From: Lachnospiraceae bacterium NK3A20
GTDB lineage: Bacteria > Bacillota > Clostridia > Lachnospirales > Lachnospiraceae
Assembly: GCA_900107575.1 (NCBI GenBank)
Contig: FNQX01000014.1
Coordinates: forward strand, 32,057 to 96,056
Reading direction: 5' to 3'
DNA length: 64,000 bases
The notes beneath the pieces are model-generated. The model was not told the DNA's origin and searched no databases. It saw nothing but the letters and a program-made list of their open reading frames with translations. The position numbers and the translations under genes were made by a program. Shown one piece after another: positions 30,565 through 41,000 of this stretch. Within the stretch, counting starts at the first letter, position 1; every line of letters begins with the position of its first letter.

Positions 30565-32601
30565 TCAGTCCTTGAACAACACCTCGCTCACCTCATCCCC
30601 GCACGCGAACGGCCCGGGGAGCGGATTCACACTGCGGCGGTTTCCGAGGATATCCTCGTTCAGCAGAAGAGGAGAGCCATCGGGATTCTCGTAGCGCTGT
30701 TCGGGCTCGAAGGCCATGGCGATGTTAGAGGTTCCGTGCAATACACAGGTGGTCTTCGGCAGCAGTTTGTAAAGGTTCGTCTGTAATTGATACCCATCTT
30801 CAGACTCTTCCAGAGAGAGGGTTACGGGCACATCTATCACGGAGAAATTCTGCTCCTTCGTGATGTGCTGCGCACCGTTGCAGTAAACATTGCCGTCGGT
30901 CCAGACCGGCAGATGGGAGTAGTATCGGTCTGACATGGGTGAGCCCTGCCCGCAGTAGCCTTCGAACTGTGCCTGCCACTCCGCAAGTGTAGGAAAATCC
31001 TCAAAGGGGATCGTGCCTGCCTTGGTGTTGTTGTCAGTCCACTCGGCGGCGCCGACATCCTCTTTCGCGATCTGTTCGAACATCGCGATGCCCGGGCGCA
31101 CCGGCTTCTGGATGAAGATATTGTTGTAGAACTGCATGTCGCCGTGCAGGATGGTCATGAAGTTCGCAACGTCCGTTCCATGCGGCACGTGATACGGTGT
31201 ATAGCGCGGCGAGACGATGGATTTCGAACCATTATTGACGCCGCGGCAGACGGCAGTGATAGAGCCAGCGAACAGGTTGTGGACGAAACATACACCCTGC
31301 GTCGGCAACTTGAGGTTGAAATCCGACAGGAAAATGTTGTTATCCACGAGGGTCGGCCCGTGTGATACCTCTATGAAGACATCCTCACCGAGTCCTGCGC
31401 CATTTTCCGGTGTCAGATTCGCGTCATTGGGCAGGGTGTTGTCGTGGAACAGGTTCCCCGTGACGCGGGTGCCCTGCGCTTCCCAGTCGAGCCAGAGGCC
31501 TCTCGTGCAGTGGTCGAAATGGTTGTGGCGGATCGTCACGTCAATTGCGGCGTGCATCTTGATGCCGCCGATCTCGGCACCGCTTAGATTCTGTCTATTG
31601 TTGATCCTGTAGATATGGTTGTTTTCGATCGTGGAGAATACACCACCCAGGTGTCCCACAATGCCCGTCTGCCCACAGTCGTGGATGTCGCAGCGGCGGA
31701 TCAGGTGGGAGCCGACCGTCTCTTTGCTCCAGCCTTCGCGCATGGCACGCATCACGCACTCGCGTTGTGTCTGCGTGCCGTCTTTGTATTTCCACTCGGA
31801 CCATTTGTTGTTATCGCCGGGCTGCAGATATTTGCCCAGCGAGATACCGCTGCACTTGGAGTTATAGATCTCGCAGTCCTCAATGGTCCAGCCCTTGCTC
31901 CAGTGCGGACCGATCATGCCATCCTGCAACGCGGTAGGCGGCGCCCACTGTGTCGCGGCATCGCGGACAACGAAGCCAGAAAGGGTGATATAGTCTACGT
32001 GCTCATTGGCCGGATAGAAACAGTTCTGCCGCACCGAGATCTCGACGGTCTCTTCGGCGGGATTCGAGCTGCGAAAATTGGCATAGAGGATCGTCGCATC
32101 CGCCGCAGTATCCTGTTCCGTGTACCAGGCATAGAGGGAACCCTCCGGATCCCAGGTGAGAGGGTAGACCTTTGGTTCCATGACCTCTTGAAGCGTTGCC
32201 ACCTCGAACATTGCTTTCCCGTTCAGAAAAATTTCGCCCGTGTGTGCGACGAACGCTGCGTTCAGCCAGTCTCCGCAGACGAGTGTGGTGTAAGGATTGC
32301 TCCCATTGAAGACTGCGTTAGGAATGGTGGTCTTGTAAACACTTCCCTCGACCTGTTCCCAGTCCGTCACGACTTCGGAAGCGGCGATTGTCGCAGTGCG
32401 TGGCGTTTCGGCGCGATATACGATGCGCGCGTCTTCCCGTCCCGCGTTCTTTGGATTGACGTATTCCCGATAGATGCCGGGTGCGACGATGACTTCATCG
32501 CCCGCGATCGCGATATTGGCGGCCTCCTGGATGGTCCTAAAAGGGTGCTCCGCAGAGCCATCGCCATAGGAAAGAGCGGCTTTATTCACATAAATTCTCA
32601 T
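30565..32601 (-). CDS. GH120 beta-xylosidase
   Basis: 678 residues from the ATG at 32601 (GGGGGA eight bases upstream); a longer frame to 32628 has no support. Strong resemblance to GH120 XylC-type enzymes: a MRIYVNKAALSYGDGSAEHPFRTI N-terminus, WSKGWTIEDCEIYNSKCSGISLGK, CGQTGIVGHLGGVFSTIENN, GGIKMHAAIDVTIRHNHFDHC. The catalytic nucleophile is Asp372 (LWLDWEAQG) and the acid/base Glu411 (DVFIEVSHGP). These sit 39 residues apart, against 23 in XylC, because of an extra loop of about 16 residues (TLPNDANLTPENGAGLGE). No signal peptide: cytoplasmic hydrolysis of xylobiose or longer xylo-oligosaccharides. It diverges from the SASA gene. Confidence 0.9.
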   Translation of the reverse strand: MRIYVNKAALSYGDGSAEHPFRTIQEAANIAIAGDEVIVAPGIYREYVNPKNAGREDARIVYRAETPRTATIAASEVVTDWEQVEGSVYKTTIPNAVFNGSNPYTTLVCGDWLNAAFVAHTGEIFLNGKAMFEVATLQEVMEPKVYPLTWDPEGSLYAWYTEQDTAADATILYANFRSSNPAEETVEISVRQNCFYPANEHVDYITLSGFVVRDAATQWAPPTALQDGMIGPHWSKGWTIEDCEIYNSKCSGISLGKYLQPGDNNKWSEWKYKDGTQTQRECVMRAMREGWSKETVGSHLIRRCDIHDCGQTGIVGHLGGVFSTIENNHIYRINNRQNLSGAEIGGIKMHAAIDVTIRHNHFDHCTRGLWLDWEAQGTRVTGNLFHDNTLPNDANLTPENGAGLGEDVFIEVSHGPTLVDNNIFLSDFNLKLPTQGVCFVHNLFAGSITAVCRGVNNGSKSIVSPRYTPYHVPHGTDVANFMTILHGDMQFYNNIFIQKPVRPGIAMFEQIAKEDVGAAEWTDNNTKAGTIPFEDFPTLAEWQAQFEGYCGQGSPMSDRYYSHLPVWTDGNVYCNGAQHITKEQNFSVIDVPVTLSLEESEDGYQLQTNLYKLLPKTTCVLHGTSNIAMAFEPEQRYENPDGSPLLLNEDILGNRRSVNPLPGPFACGDEVSEVLFKD

Positions 32602-32770
32602 AGATAGAATCCCCCAAAATGCACTCATCAGTTACCTCCAATCATAGCGGCGATCAGGCGTCCTGCCTTGTCGATTTGTGTCATGTTGTACCCAATTATT
32701 GCTGAGTCTTTCGCGAAAACATCAGGCCAGAATTATTCATGCTATCATGAGGCAGGAGGATTCGAGAGCG

Positions 32771-34792
32771 ATGATCAGACTGACTAGACTGTTATCCGAT
32801 GGCTGTATTCTGCGTATGCGGCATGCGATTCATATCTGGGGCTGGACTGATGTGCCGGGAGAGCTCACGGCTAAGATCGTGAACCCGGAAGATCAAACCG
32901 AATTGCGTACGGGTAAGACACTTGTTGCTCCGGAGACAGAGGAATCGAGGAATACACCGACGATAGATTTAATTGCAGATCTGAATATTCATGAGGGAGC
33001 GGGGAATGCAGCACAAGCTGTGCAAGCTCCGGCACAGGATGTATCTGACGATGCTTTGCTGCGATTCGATATAGAGCTGGAGCCCACGGAGGCTGGCGGG
33101 CCTTATGAGCTGCGCGTTCGAGATGCACGCGGAGAGGAGAGCCGCGTCGCGAACGTGATGGTCGGCGCGGTCTTTTTCATCTCGGGACAGTCCAATATTG
33201 ATGTCACGATGGAGCGATGCTATGACAGCTACCCGGAAGAGGTGCGCTCCTGCACCGATCCGGCGCTGCGCATCTTCTGTATCGACGTAAACGCGGACTA
33301 CCACGGACCGGTGAGAGATGTCCTCTCCGGCAGCTGGAAGAGTGCCGAGCTAAACAACATCCTCTCGTTCACGGCCGCCGGATATTTCTTCGCAAGGGCT
33401 CTGAAGGACATGGAGGATATCCCGGTTGGCATCATCCAGGCATCTCTCGGAGGCTCGCGCATCACCTCCTGGATGTCACGGGAGATGCTGGAAGGTGACG
33501 CTGCTTATCAGCCGCTTCTGTCTGAAATGGATCGCTATGCGGATGATGGCTTCATGCAGGAAGTTCTGGAACGCAATGAGACGGCGCCGGCAGCGTGGCA
33601 CATGGCATTGGATGAGAATGATGCGGGACTATTCGGGCACTGGGAGATAAGCTTCCCGGAGAAGGCACAGTCCATCACGGTTCCCTGCTGTTTTCACGAT
33701 ACCGAACTGAACGGATTCATTGGCACCATCTGGATCACAAAGACATTCGAGGTTCCGGGAGAGATGGCGGGAAAGAGCGCCGGGCTGTGGCTGGGCACGA
33801 TGGTCGATGCAGACACCACCTGGGTGAACGGCGTGCGGGTTGGCGAGACCGGGTACCAGTATCCGCCGAGGAAATACCGGATTCCGGAACGCGTCCTTCG
33901 AAGCGGCATCAACCGCGTGACGATACGGCTCACCATCGAGAACGGAGAGGGCAGGATCACGCCGGGGAAAGGATATTTCCTCTACAATGATCAGGGAGTG
34001 ATTGATCTTGCGGGCGAGTGGCAGTACGCCATCGGCGCGAAGGCGGAGGAGAAGATTCCCGCGACAGATTTCGTGAACTGGAAGGCGGGCGGACTTTACA
34101 ACGGCATGGCGGCACCCTGCACGGCGTACCCTGTGAACGGCATTGTCTGGTATCAGGGGGAAGCGAATACCCACGAGCCGTACGATTATCTGGACCTTAC
34201 CAAACGCTACGTTGAAGGCTACCGGAAGCTGTACAGGGAGGAAGTGCCGTATCTCTACGTGCAGCTGCCCAACTGTGACGTAGACGTGGACAATGACTGG
34301 CAGTGGCCGGCTCTTCGGGAGAAACAGCGGCAGGCGATGGAGATTCCGTCATCCGGGATGGCAGTTACCATGGACCTCGGTGAGGACAACGATCTCCACC
34401 CGCATGGCAAGAAGGAGATCGGGCGTAGGCTCGCGTTCATCGCAGAATACCTTGTTTTCCACAAAGAGGGGGAATATACAGGACCGGTACCGGAGCGCGC
34501 GATGCAGCAGCAGGATGGCACGGTCGCCGTGGAGCTGACCCACGCGGCTGGCCTGTACGCGGATGCCTGTGATAAGGGAAGCATTGTGAAGGACATGGAG
34601 GTCGTCGGAGCAAGCGGGAGGATTTATCCCGCACGCGTAGAGCTCATGGGGAACGCCCTGCGGATATATCCGGAAGGGATGACAGAACTGCCGGTGGAGG
34701 TGCGCTACGCCTGCCACAACATCATGTACGGCGCACTGATCTACAACGGCGCGCAGCTCCCCATGACGCCGTTTGTACTGCGGGTGCAGTGA
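32771..34792 (+). CDS. SASA-type carbohydrate acetylesterase (sialate O-acetylesterase family)
   Basis: 673 residues from the ATG at 32771 after CAGGAGGA; the upstream frame is not supported. A SGNH-fold SASA esterase: Ser141 in VFFISGQSNIDV, a conserved IVWYQGEANTHEP segment, and the catalytic pair Asp541-His543 in EDNDLHPHGKKEIGRRL. A jelly-roll insertion lies between (about 300-420, GLWLGTMVDADTTWVNGVRVG). In this setting it likely removes acetyl groups from xylan backbones rather than from sialic acid. Cytoplasmic (no signal peptide). Diverges from the GH120 gene and converges on the AraC gene. Confidence 0.87.
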   Translation: MIRLTRLLSDGCILRMRHAIHIWGWTDVPGELTAKIVNPEDQTELRTGKTLVAPETEESRNTPTIDLIADLNIHEGAGNAAQAVQAPAQDVSDDALLRFDIELEPTEAGGPYELRVRDARGEESRVANVMVGAVFFISGQSNIDVTMERCYDSYPEEVRSCTDPALRIFCIDVNADYHGPVRDVLSGSWKSAELNNILSFTAAGYFFARALKDMEDIPVGIIQASLGGSRITSWMSREMLEGDAAYQPLLSEMDRYADDGFMQEVLERNETAPAAWHMALDENDAGLFGHWEISFPEKAQSITVPCCFHDTELNGFIGTIWITKTFEVPGEMAGKSAGLWLGTMVDADTTWVNGVRVGETGYQYPPRKYRIPERVLRSGINRVTIRLTIENGEGRITPGKGYFLYNDQGVIDLAGEWQYAIGAKAEEKIPATDFVNWKAGGLYNGMAAPCTAYPVNGIVWYQGEANTHEPYDYLDLTKRYVEGYRKLYREEVPYLYVQLPNCDVDVDNDWQWPALREKQRQAMEIPSSGMAVTMDLGEDNDLHPHGKKEIGRRLAFIAEYLVFHKEGEYTGPVPERAMQQQDGTVAVELTHAAGLYADACDKGSIVKDMEVVGASGRIYPARVELMGNALRIYPEGMTELPVEVRYACHNIMYGALIYNGAQLPMTPFVLRVQ

Positions 34793-34831
34793 TCTTGGAA
34801 CAACCACCATCCAGACTGATGCACACAGAGG

Positions 34832-34858
34832 ACAGTAGTGTTGCGCAGACTCCACTAC
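34832..34858. repeat. Inverted repeat at the 3' ends of the SASA and AraC genes
   Basis: AGTAGTG and CACTACT arms, separated by 12 bases (TTGCGCAGACTC), span the end of the AraC coding sequence, including its stop codon. The two genes converge here. It could work as a weak bidirectional terminator but has no T-run. Confidence 0.35.
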
Positions 34859-35796
34859 TTTGCTCTGCGCGGGCCGTCCCCGGGGTTCTCCTCGTGCGGC
34901 GTGTTGAACTTGCGGTATTCGGAGGGGGTCATGCCCTTCTCCATCTTGAATACGCGCGTGAAGGTAGAGAGCGAATTGAAGCCTGTCTCCATTGCCACGT
35001 CGGTGATGGTGTTGCTGGAATCTGCGAGGAGCTGCTCAGCGATTTCGAGGCGCTGCTGTATCACATATTCATGGACGCTCATACCGATGAACTCCTTGAA
35101 TATCCGCGAGAAATAGAATTTCGAGAAGCCCGCGACTTCTGCGAGCTGATCCACCGTGATGTCCTCACTGATGTGGTCCGTGATGTAGTTGCAGACCTCC
35201 ATGAACTTGACCACGTGTTCCTGCCGTTCACTCTTAGGAAAGTTCACCGTGTGAGAGGCGCGGTAGATATTCGTTCTGCCGATGTAGGTGATGAACTCCA
35301 TGAGCCGCGCCCAAATGATCACCTCACTGTACGGCTGTTTCTCGTCATATTCGGTGACGATGTCGTGCAGGAGATTCTTGAGACTCTGGTGAAGCAGCGG
35401 ATAGGAATTCTGCCGGATCAGTACATAGGGGCGGATTGATTGGAAAACATTCCGGAGGGATGGCATCGTCTGCAGCTGCACATAATCGACCAGCACGAAA
35501 ATGCGCTCGCCGTCTTTAGGCGGTTTGTATGCGTGGATCGTGCCCGGCGCGATGACCAGAATATCCCCCGGGTACAGGTCGAAATGAATCCCGTTGATCT
35601 TCACCGAGTAGATATTACTGACGGTGTAGAGGATTTCCGCCGCAGGATGCCAGTGATCCGTGAATACCAGGGTATTCCGGTTGTGATAGACACGAATCCC
35701 CTGATATTCTTTTGTGTAGGCAACATCCTCGCGAATCCCGTGAAGGTTGGGATAGAAGTTGTCGATGTTGTATTCCGGATTCCTGAATTCTGCCAA
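34855..35796 (-). CDS. AraC-family transcriptional regulator
   Basis: 313 residues from the TTG at 35796, chosen because GGAGG is seven bases upstream, inside a longer frame that reaches 35838. An N-terminal cupin-type sensor (HWHPAAEILYTVSNIYSVKINGIHFDLYPGDILVIAPGTIHAY) precedes two C-terminal helix-turn-helix motifs (ITVDQLAEVAGFSKFYFSRIFKEFIGMSVHEYV and ITDVAMETGFNSLSTFTRVFKMEKGMTPSEYRK). It probably senses a xylan-derived ligand and controls the GH67/GH2/ABC genes divergently transcribed from it. Confidence 0.92.
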   Translation of the reverse strand: MAEFRNPEYNIDNFYPNLHGIREDVAYTKEYQGIRVYHNRNTLVFTDHWHPAAEILYTVSNIYSVKINGIHFDLYPGDILVIAPGTIHAYKPPKDGERIFVLVDYVQLQTMPSLRNVFQSIRPYVLIRQNSYPLLHQSLKNLLHDIVTEYDEKQPYSEVIIWARLMEFITYIGRTNIYRASHTVNFPKSERQEHVVKFMEVCNYITDHISEDITVDQLAEVAGFSKFYFSRIFKEFIGMSVHEYVIQQRLEIAEQLLADSSNTITDVAMETGFNSLSTFTRVFKMEKGMTPSEYRKFNTPHEENPGDGPRRAK

Positions 35797-35913
35797 TGCC
35801 TCTCCTCCGCAGGATGGGCAGCACTCCCTCACCCGCAATTATTGATAAGCAAGACCGCATTGATTGACATGATTTCGCTTCGGCGGTTGGTCTACAATGG
35901 AACAGTCCCGGTG

Positions 35914-35932
35914 CTGTATAGACAGTATACAG
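35914..35932. promoter_or_regulatory. Palindromic operator candidate upstream of the GH67 gene
   Basis: CTGTATAGACAGTATACAG is a perfect inverted repeat with 7-bp arms and a 5-bp centre, located 102 bases before the GH67 start, between it and the divergent AraC gene. This is a natural place for an operator; recognition by that AraC protein is inference. Confidence 0.5.
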
Positions 35933-36033
35933 TATTAATATGGGAATAATAAAATGTCTGAAGACAGCGAATATTGAGAAACAGCGAATAATATTCATCA
36001 GAGCACGCATAATATCACAAAATGGAGGATAAA

Positions 36034-38019
36034 ATGAAATTAAACGCAAGGGTTAATGATACGGAGAGGGATCTTTGCTGGCTCTCATTCCCGGTCGCAG
36101 GGAAAATAAGTCAGTACGTCATCAACGATTGTGGCGGGGAGGATGTGCCCCGGCTCCACAGGACACTGACGGCAGAGATGGCAAGGCTGTTCCCGGAGTC
36201 GAAGGAGCACGTGGAGCAGGGGGATCTCTATTATGAAGCGTCCGCGGCGGACCTTGGCGAGGGGTACGAGCTGAGCAAAGATTCGGAAGGGAGATACCAT
36301 GTCAGAGCCTCCCGTGAGAAGGGCTATCTCTACGGCATGTTCGCGCTCTATTCGCTGCTCCGGAGAGGCGAAGATGTAGGGACGCCTGTTGTTACCACAC
36401 CGTCGCAGCACATCCGCATGGTGGATCACTGGGACAATTTCGACGGTTCGATTGAGCGCGGCTATGCGGGGGGCTCCATCTTCTACGAGAACGGGCACTT
36501 TCGCATGGACTATCAGCTGATCCGCGAGTACGCAAGACTCCTGTGCTCGATCGGCATTAATGCCATCTCCATCAACAACGTGAACGTACACCATCTGGAG
36601 TCGTTTTTCATCGAGGATCCGGCGCTTGTCGAGATTCGGAAAATTGCAGATATCTTCGGTGATTATGGCATCCGCCTTTTCCTCAGTATCAATTTCGCCG
36701 CACCGATCACTGTGGGGAGGCTGGAGACCGCGGACCCGCTGGACCCTACAGTACAGAACTGGTGGAAGAGAACAGTCGACGGCATCTATGACATGATTCC
36801 GGATTTCGCCGGCTTTCTCGTCAAGGCGGACTCGGAGGGCGAACCCGGACCGTTCGCCTACGACAGGACACATGCGGACGGCGCGAACATGCTGGCGCGG
36901 GCACTGGCGCCGCACGGCGGAATCGTGATCTGGAGATGTTTCGTCTATAATTGCCAGCAGTCCTGGAGAGACCGGAGTCTTGACCGCGCGAATGCAGCTT
37001 ACGACATTTTCAGTGCGCTTGACGGCAGCTTCGACGACAACGTCGCCCTGCAGATCAAGAACGGACCCATCGACTTCCAGATTCGGGAGCCTGTTTCCCC
37101 GCTGTTCGGGGCCTTGCGGAAGACGAATCAGATCCTGGAATTCCAGATCACACAGGAGTACACGGGACACCAGATTGATGTCTGCTACCTCGTCCCGCTG
37201 TGGAAAGAGGTGCTGGATTTCGATACGAAACAGGGCGGCACTTCCGTCGTGAAGGATCTGCTCCAGGCAAACTCTGTCGTGCCGTCGAACAGCGGTATCG
37301 CGGCGGTCGTCAACGTCGGCATGGACAATAACTGGACCGGCAACAAACTCGCACAGGCGAACTTGTACGGCTACGGGCGGCTATGCTGGAATAACGATGC
37401 CACATCAGAGGAGATCGCAGCCGACTGGGTACGCCTGACGTTTTCCCTGGATGACAAGGACCAGGAAGGAATGACGCAGCTCCTTGTCACATCACGCGAA
37501 ACGTATGAAGACTATACCTGCCCGCTCGCGGTAGGATTCATGTGCAAGCCAGGTTTCCACTACGGCGTCGACATTGACGGCTACGAGTACGACCGCTGGG
37601 GAACGTATCACTATGCGGATCGAAACGGTGTCGGCAGGGAGAGGAGTCTTGCGACAGGCACCGGCTTCACGAGGAAATATTCGGATGCGAGGTTCGAGGA
37701 GTATGAGAGCCTTGCGACCTGCCCGGATGAACTGCTCCTGTTCCTGCACCATGTCGCTTACGACCATGTGCTGCACTCGGGCAAGACGCTGATCCAGCAC
37801 ATCTACGATGCGCATTTCGAGGGCGTGGAGAAGGTGGAGAAATACCTTGCCTTTATCAAGACTCTGGAGGGGAAGATTCCGGCGGCGGATTACGACAACA
37901 TCCTGCACCGCATGGAGCTGCAGCTGCAGAACGCGATCGACTGGAGAGATGAGGTCAACACCTATTTCTTGCGAAAGAGCGGCATCGGGGACAGTCGGCA
38001 CAGGACAATCTATGAGTGA
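36034..38019 (+). CDS. aguA: GH67 alpha-glucuronidase
   Basis: 661 residues. It removes 4-O-methyl-glucuronic acid from xylo-oligosaccharides. The general acid is Glu268 in GFLVKADSEGEPGP, and the paired bases are Asp347 (GPIDFQIREPVSPLF) and Glu375 (LEFQITQEYTGH), spaced exactly as in characterised GH67 enzymes. The C-terminal helical domain is full length. TGGAGGA at 36023-36029 overlaps an upstream ATG at 36022 and supports 36034. No signal peptide, so the substrate must be imported, matching the ABC transporter downstream. Confidence 0.95.
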   Translation: MKLNARVNDTERDLCWLSFPVAGKISQYVINDCGGEDVPRLHRTLTAEMARLFPESKEHVEQGDLYYEASAADLGEGYELSKDSEGRYHVRASREKGYLYGMFALYSLLRRGEDVGTPVVTTPSQHIRMVDHWDNFDGSIERGYAGGSIFYENGHFRMDYQLIREYARLLCSIGINAISINNVNVHHLESFFIEDPALVEIRKIADIFGDYGIRLFLSINFAAPITVGRLETADPLDPTVQNWWKRTVDGIYDMIPDFAGFLVKADSEGEPGPFAYDRTHADGANMLARALAPHGGIVIWRCFVYNCQQSWRDRSLDRANAAYDIFSALDGSFDDNVALQIKNGPIDFQIREPVSPLFGALRKTNQILEFQITQEYTGHQIDVCYLVPLWKEVLDFDTKQGGTSVVKDLLQANSVVPSNSGIAAVVNVGMDNNWTGNKLAQANLYGYGRLCWNNDATSEEIAADWVRLTFSLDDKDQEGMTQLLVTSRETYEDYTCPLAVGFMCKPGFHYGVDIDGYEYDRWGTYHYADRNGVGRERSLATGTGFTRKYSDARFEEYESLATCPDELLLFLHHVAYDHVLHSGKTLIQHIYDAHFEGVEKVEKYLAFIKTLEGKIPAADYDNILHRMELQLQNAIDWRDEVNTYFLRKSGIGDSRHRTIYE

Positions 38020-38096
38020 ATTGCATGGATCCGGCGGCGGAACTTAGGATACCGATGCCTTGAATTCTTGATGCTGAGGGAATACGGAGCAGGGAT

Positions 38097-41000
38097 ATGA
38101 AGACACTGATATGGGACAACTGGGAATTCCTGGAAATGCCGGTGGGCACAGATTACAGGGAGGCAGTCAGCGCGCTTGCAGTCGGAGAATTCGCACCGGT
38201 CACCATACCGCATGACTGGCTGATCACGGATGGAGCGAATCTCTACCGGGATGGGACGGGCTGGTACCACAGGGTGTTGACAGCAAGTCCCGAGGACCTT
38301 TCGGGTCAGCGCGCCTTCCTCATTTTCGACGGTGTCTACATGGACAGCACATGCTACCTCAACGGGGAGAAGATCGGGGAGTGGAAATACGGCTATACGA
38401 GATTCTCCTTCGAGATCACGGGAAAGCTGCGCGCGGGTCGCAATGACCTGATGGTCAGCGCGACCTTCCGGGAACCCAACTCCCGCTGGTACTCCGGTGC
38501 GGGCATTGAGAGAAATGTCTGGCTGGAAATGCTGCCTTCCACCTGCATCAAGGATGGAGCTATCTATATCTCGACGAAGGAGATTGCGCCATCCACCTTC
38601 ACACTCCGCGTACAGGCAGAGGTGAGCGGCGACGACAGAGAGAACACGGACATGGAAGTCTCCCTCCTCGATCACGGAGAGAAGCTGGTGCCTCTGTCGC
38701 AGGAGGAGATTGCGGATGATGTACAAGGGCTGCAGCAAGCGGATGCGATGACTGTCGGCCAGCACCAATCGTCTGAGACAGACTTGCCTGAAGGCAGTAT
38801 GGCGAAGGCCGCAGATGGCACCTCCGTCCGGGTCAAAACCCTTACCTTCTCCGGTCTTCATGGCTGGGATGTTGACGACCCCTATCTCTATGAGGTTAAG
38901 GTTTCCCTTTGTTCCCAATCCGATGATAGTGTCTTGCAAGCGTTGCAGAGGGAGGAAGCTGACGGTCGAATCCTGCAGACGGAAGTCGTCCGTATCGGCT
39001 TCCGCACGATTGAGTTGAGTCCGGACCATGGCCTGTTCCTGAACCACAGGCATATCAAGATTCAGGGCGTCTGCCTGCATTCGGATGCCGGCGCGCTCGG
39101 CAACACGTATCACGAGGAGGCAGTGCGACGGCAGCTGCGCATCCTGCAAAGGATGGGCGTCAATGCCCTTCGCCTCTCACACAATCCCTTCTCCGCTGAG
39201 GTGCTGGACCTTGCGGATGAGATGGGCTTCCTTGTCATGGATGAAGCCTTCGACATGTGGCGGATGCCGAAGACGACCTATGACTATGCGCGCTTTTTCG
39301 ACGAATGGCAGGCGCGGGACATCGAGAGCTTCGTGCGCAGAGATCGCAACCACCCCTGTGTTTTCCTCTGGAGCATCGGCAACGAGATCTATGACCAGCA
39401 CGTGGATGAGAGCGGTTATGAGATCACCCGGATGCTGACAGACGAGGTGGAAGCGTTGGATCCTTGCCATAATGCCCGCGTGACGGCGGCGTCCAATTAC
39501 CTTCCCTGGGAGAACGCGCAGCACTGCGCAGAGATTTATCGCATCGCCGGGTACAACTACTCTGAGAAATACTACGAGGCGCATCACAAGTCGCATCCTG
39601 ATTGGGTGATCTACGGCTCCGAGACTTACTCCATCACATCGAGCCGCGGAATCTACCATTTCCCCCTCGGAGCTTCCATTCTGGCAGACGAGGATGAGCA
39701 ATGCTCCAGCCTTGGCAATTCCACGACGAGCTGGGGCGCGAAGAGCCTTGAGCAGTGCATCACCTACGACAGGGACCTGCCTTTTTCTATGGGACAGTTT
39801 ATCTGGACCGGGTGGGATTATATCGGGGAACCGACGCCATACCACACGAGAAATTCTTATTTCGGTCTGGTGGATACGGCTGGCTTTCCGAAGGATGCCT
39901 ACTATGTCTTCCAGGCGGCGTGGACCGACCCGCGCAAGACTCCCATGGTGCACGTATTCCCTTACTGGGATTTCAATCCCGGTCAGCTGATCGACGTGAG
40001 AGTGTGCTCGAACCTGCCGACCGTCGAGCTGTTCGTGAATGGCGTTTCCTGTGGGAAACAACAGCTGGACCACGACGTCGGGAGCGGCCCGCACATCATC
40101 GGGGACTATCAGGTGAGATATGTAAGAGGCGAGATCACGGCGGTTGCCTATGATGAGAGCGGCAGGAAAATCTGTGAAGAGACGCGGCATTCCTTTGGAG
40201 ATATGGAGCGCTTCGTTGTGAAGGAAGAAATGGTTGCCGAAGGCCCTCTTCATTACTATGAGATCCGTGCCGTCGATCATGACGGGTATCCTGTTGAGAA
40301 CGCGGTCGACCGTGTCAGGGTAGAGGTGCAGGGCGGCGAGCTCGTGGGTCTCGACAACGGAGACAGCACCGACGAAGACGGCTATCAGGGGCCGGAGAAG
40401 CGGCTCTTCTCGGGTAAACTCCTCGCCATCGTGCGCGCGGATGCGGAGAAGCTTTCGATAGAGGAGATAGAAGAGAATAGCTCAATTCAGATTACGGTGA
40501 CGCCGGTTGGGCAGGTCTCTACGAGGAAGCTTGAGATTGTGCCGCAAGACGGACAGAGCATGGATGCCTCCCATAAGGAGGCGAGTGCGCAGATAGTCGT
40601 CTATCCGGAGAATGCGGCAGATCAGGACTTTGCCTGCTCTGTCGTCGATGATAACGGCGTGCCGACGAATATTGCCACGGCAACGAGAGAGGGGAATAGA
40701 ATCCACCTCGCCGCGATCGGAGACGGGAGCTTCCATCTGCGCGTCACATCGCAGTCCGGCACGGGGCATGTCCGCCTGATCTCACAGAATGAATATGAGA
40801 TCCATGGCATGGGGCCCGCCTACCTTGACCCTTATGATTTCATCTATGGCAGCCTCTATACCCATGTCGTGGGAGAAGTGGGGAGCGGCAATGAGAAGGG
40901 GGTCGCGACAGCCCGGGACGGTGAGACGATCGTAACCTGGTCGAATCTTGATTTCGGTGATATCGGTTCTGACAAGGTGAAGCTCTGGATCTTCGCTCTG

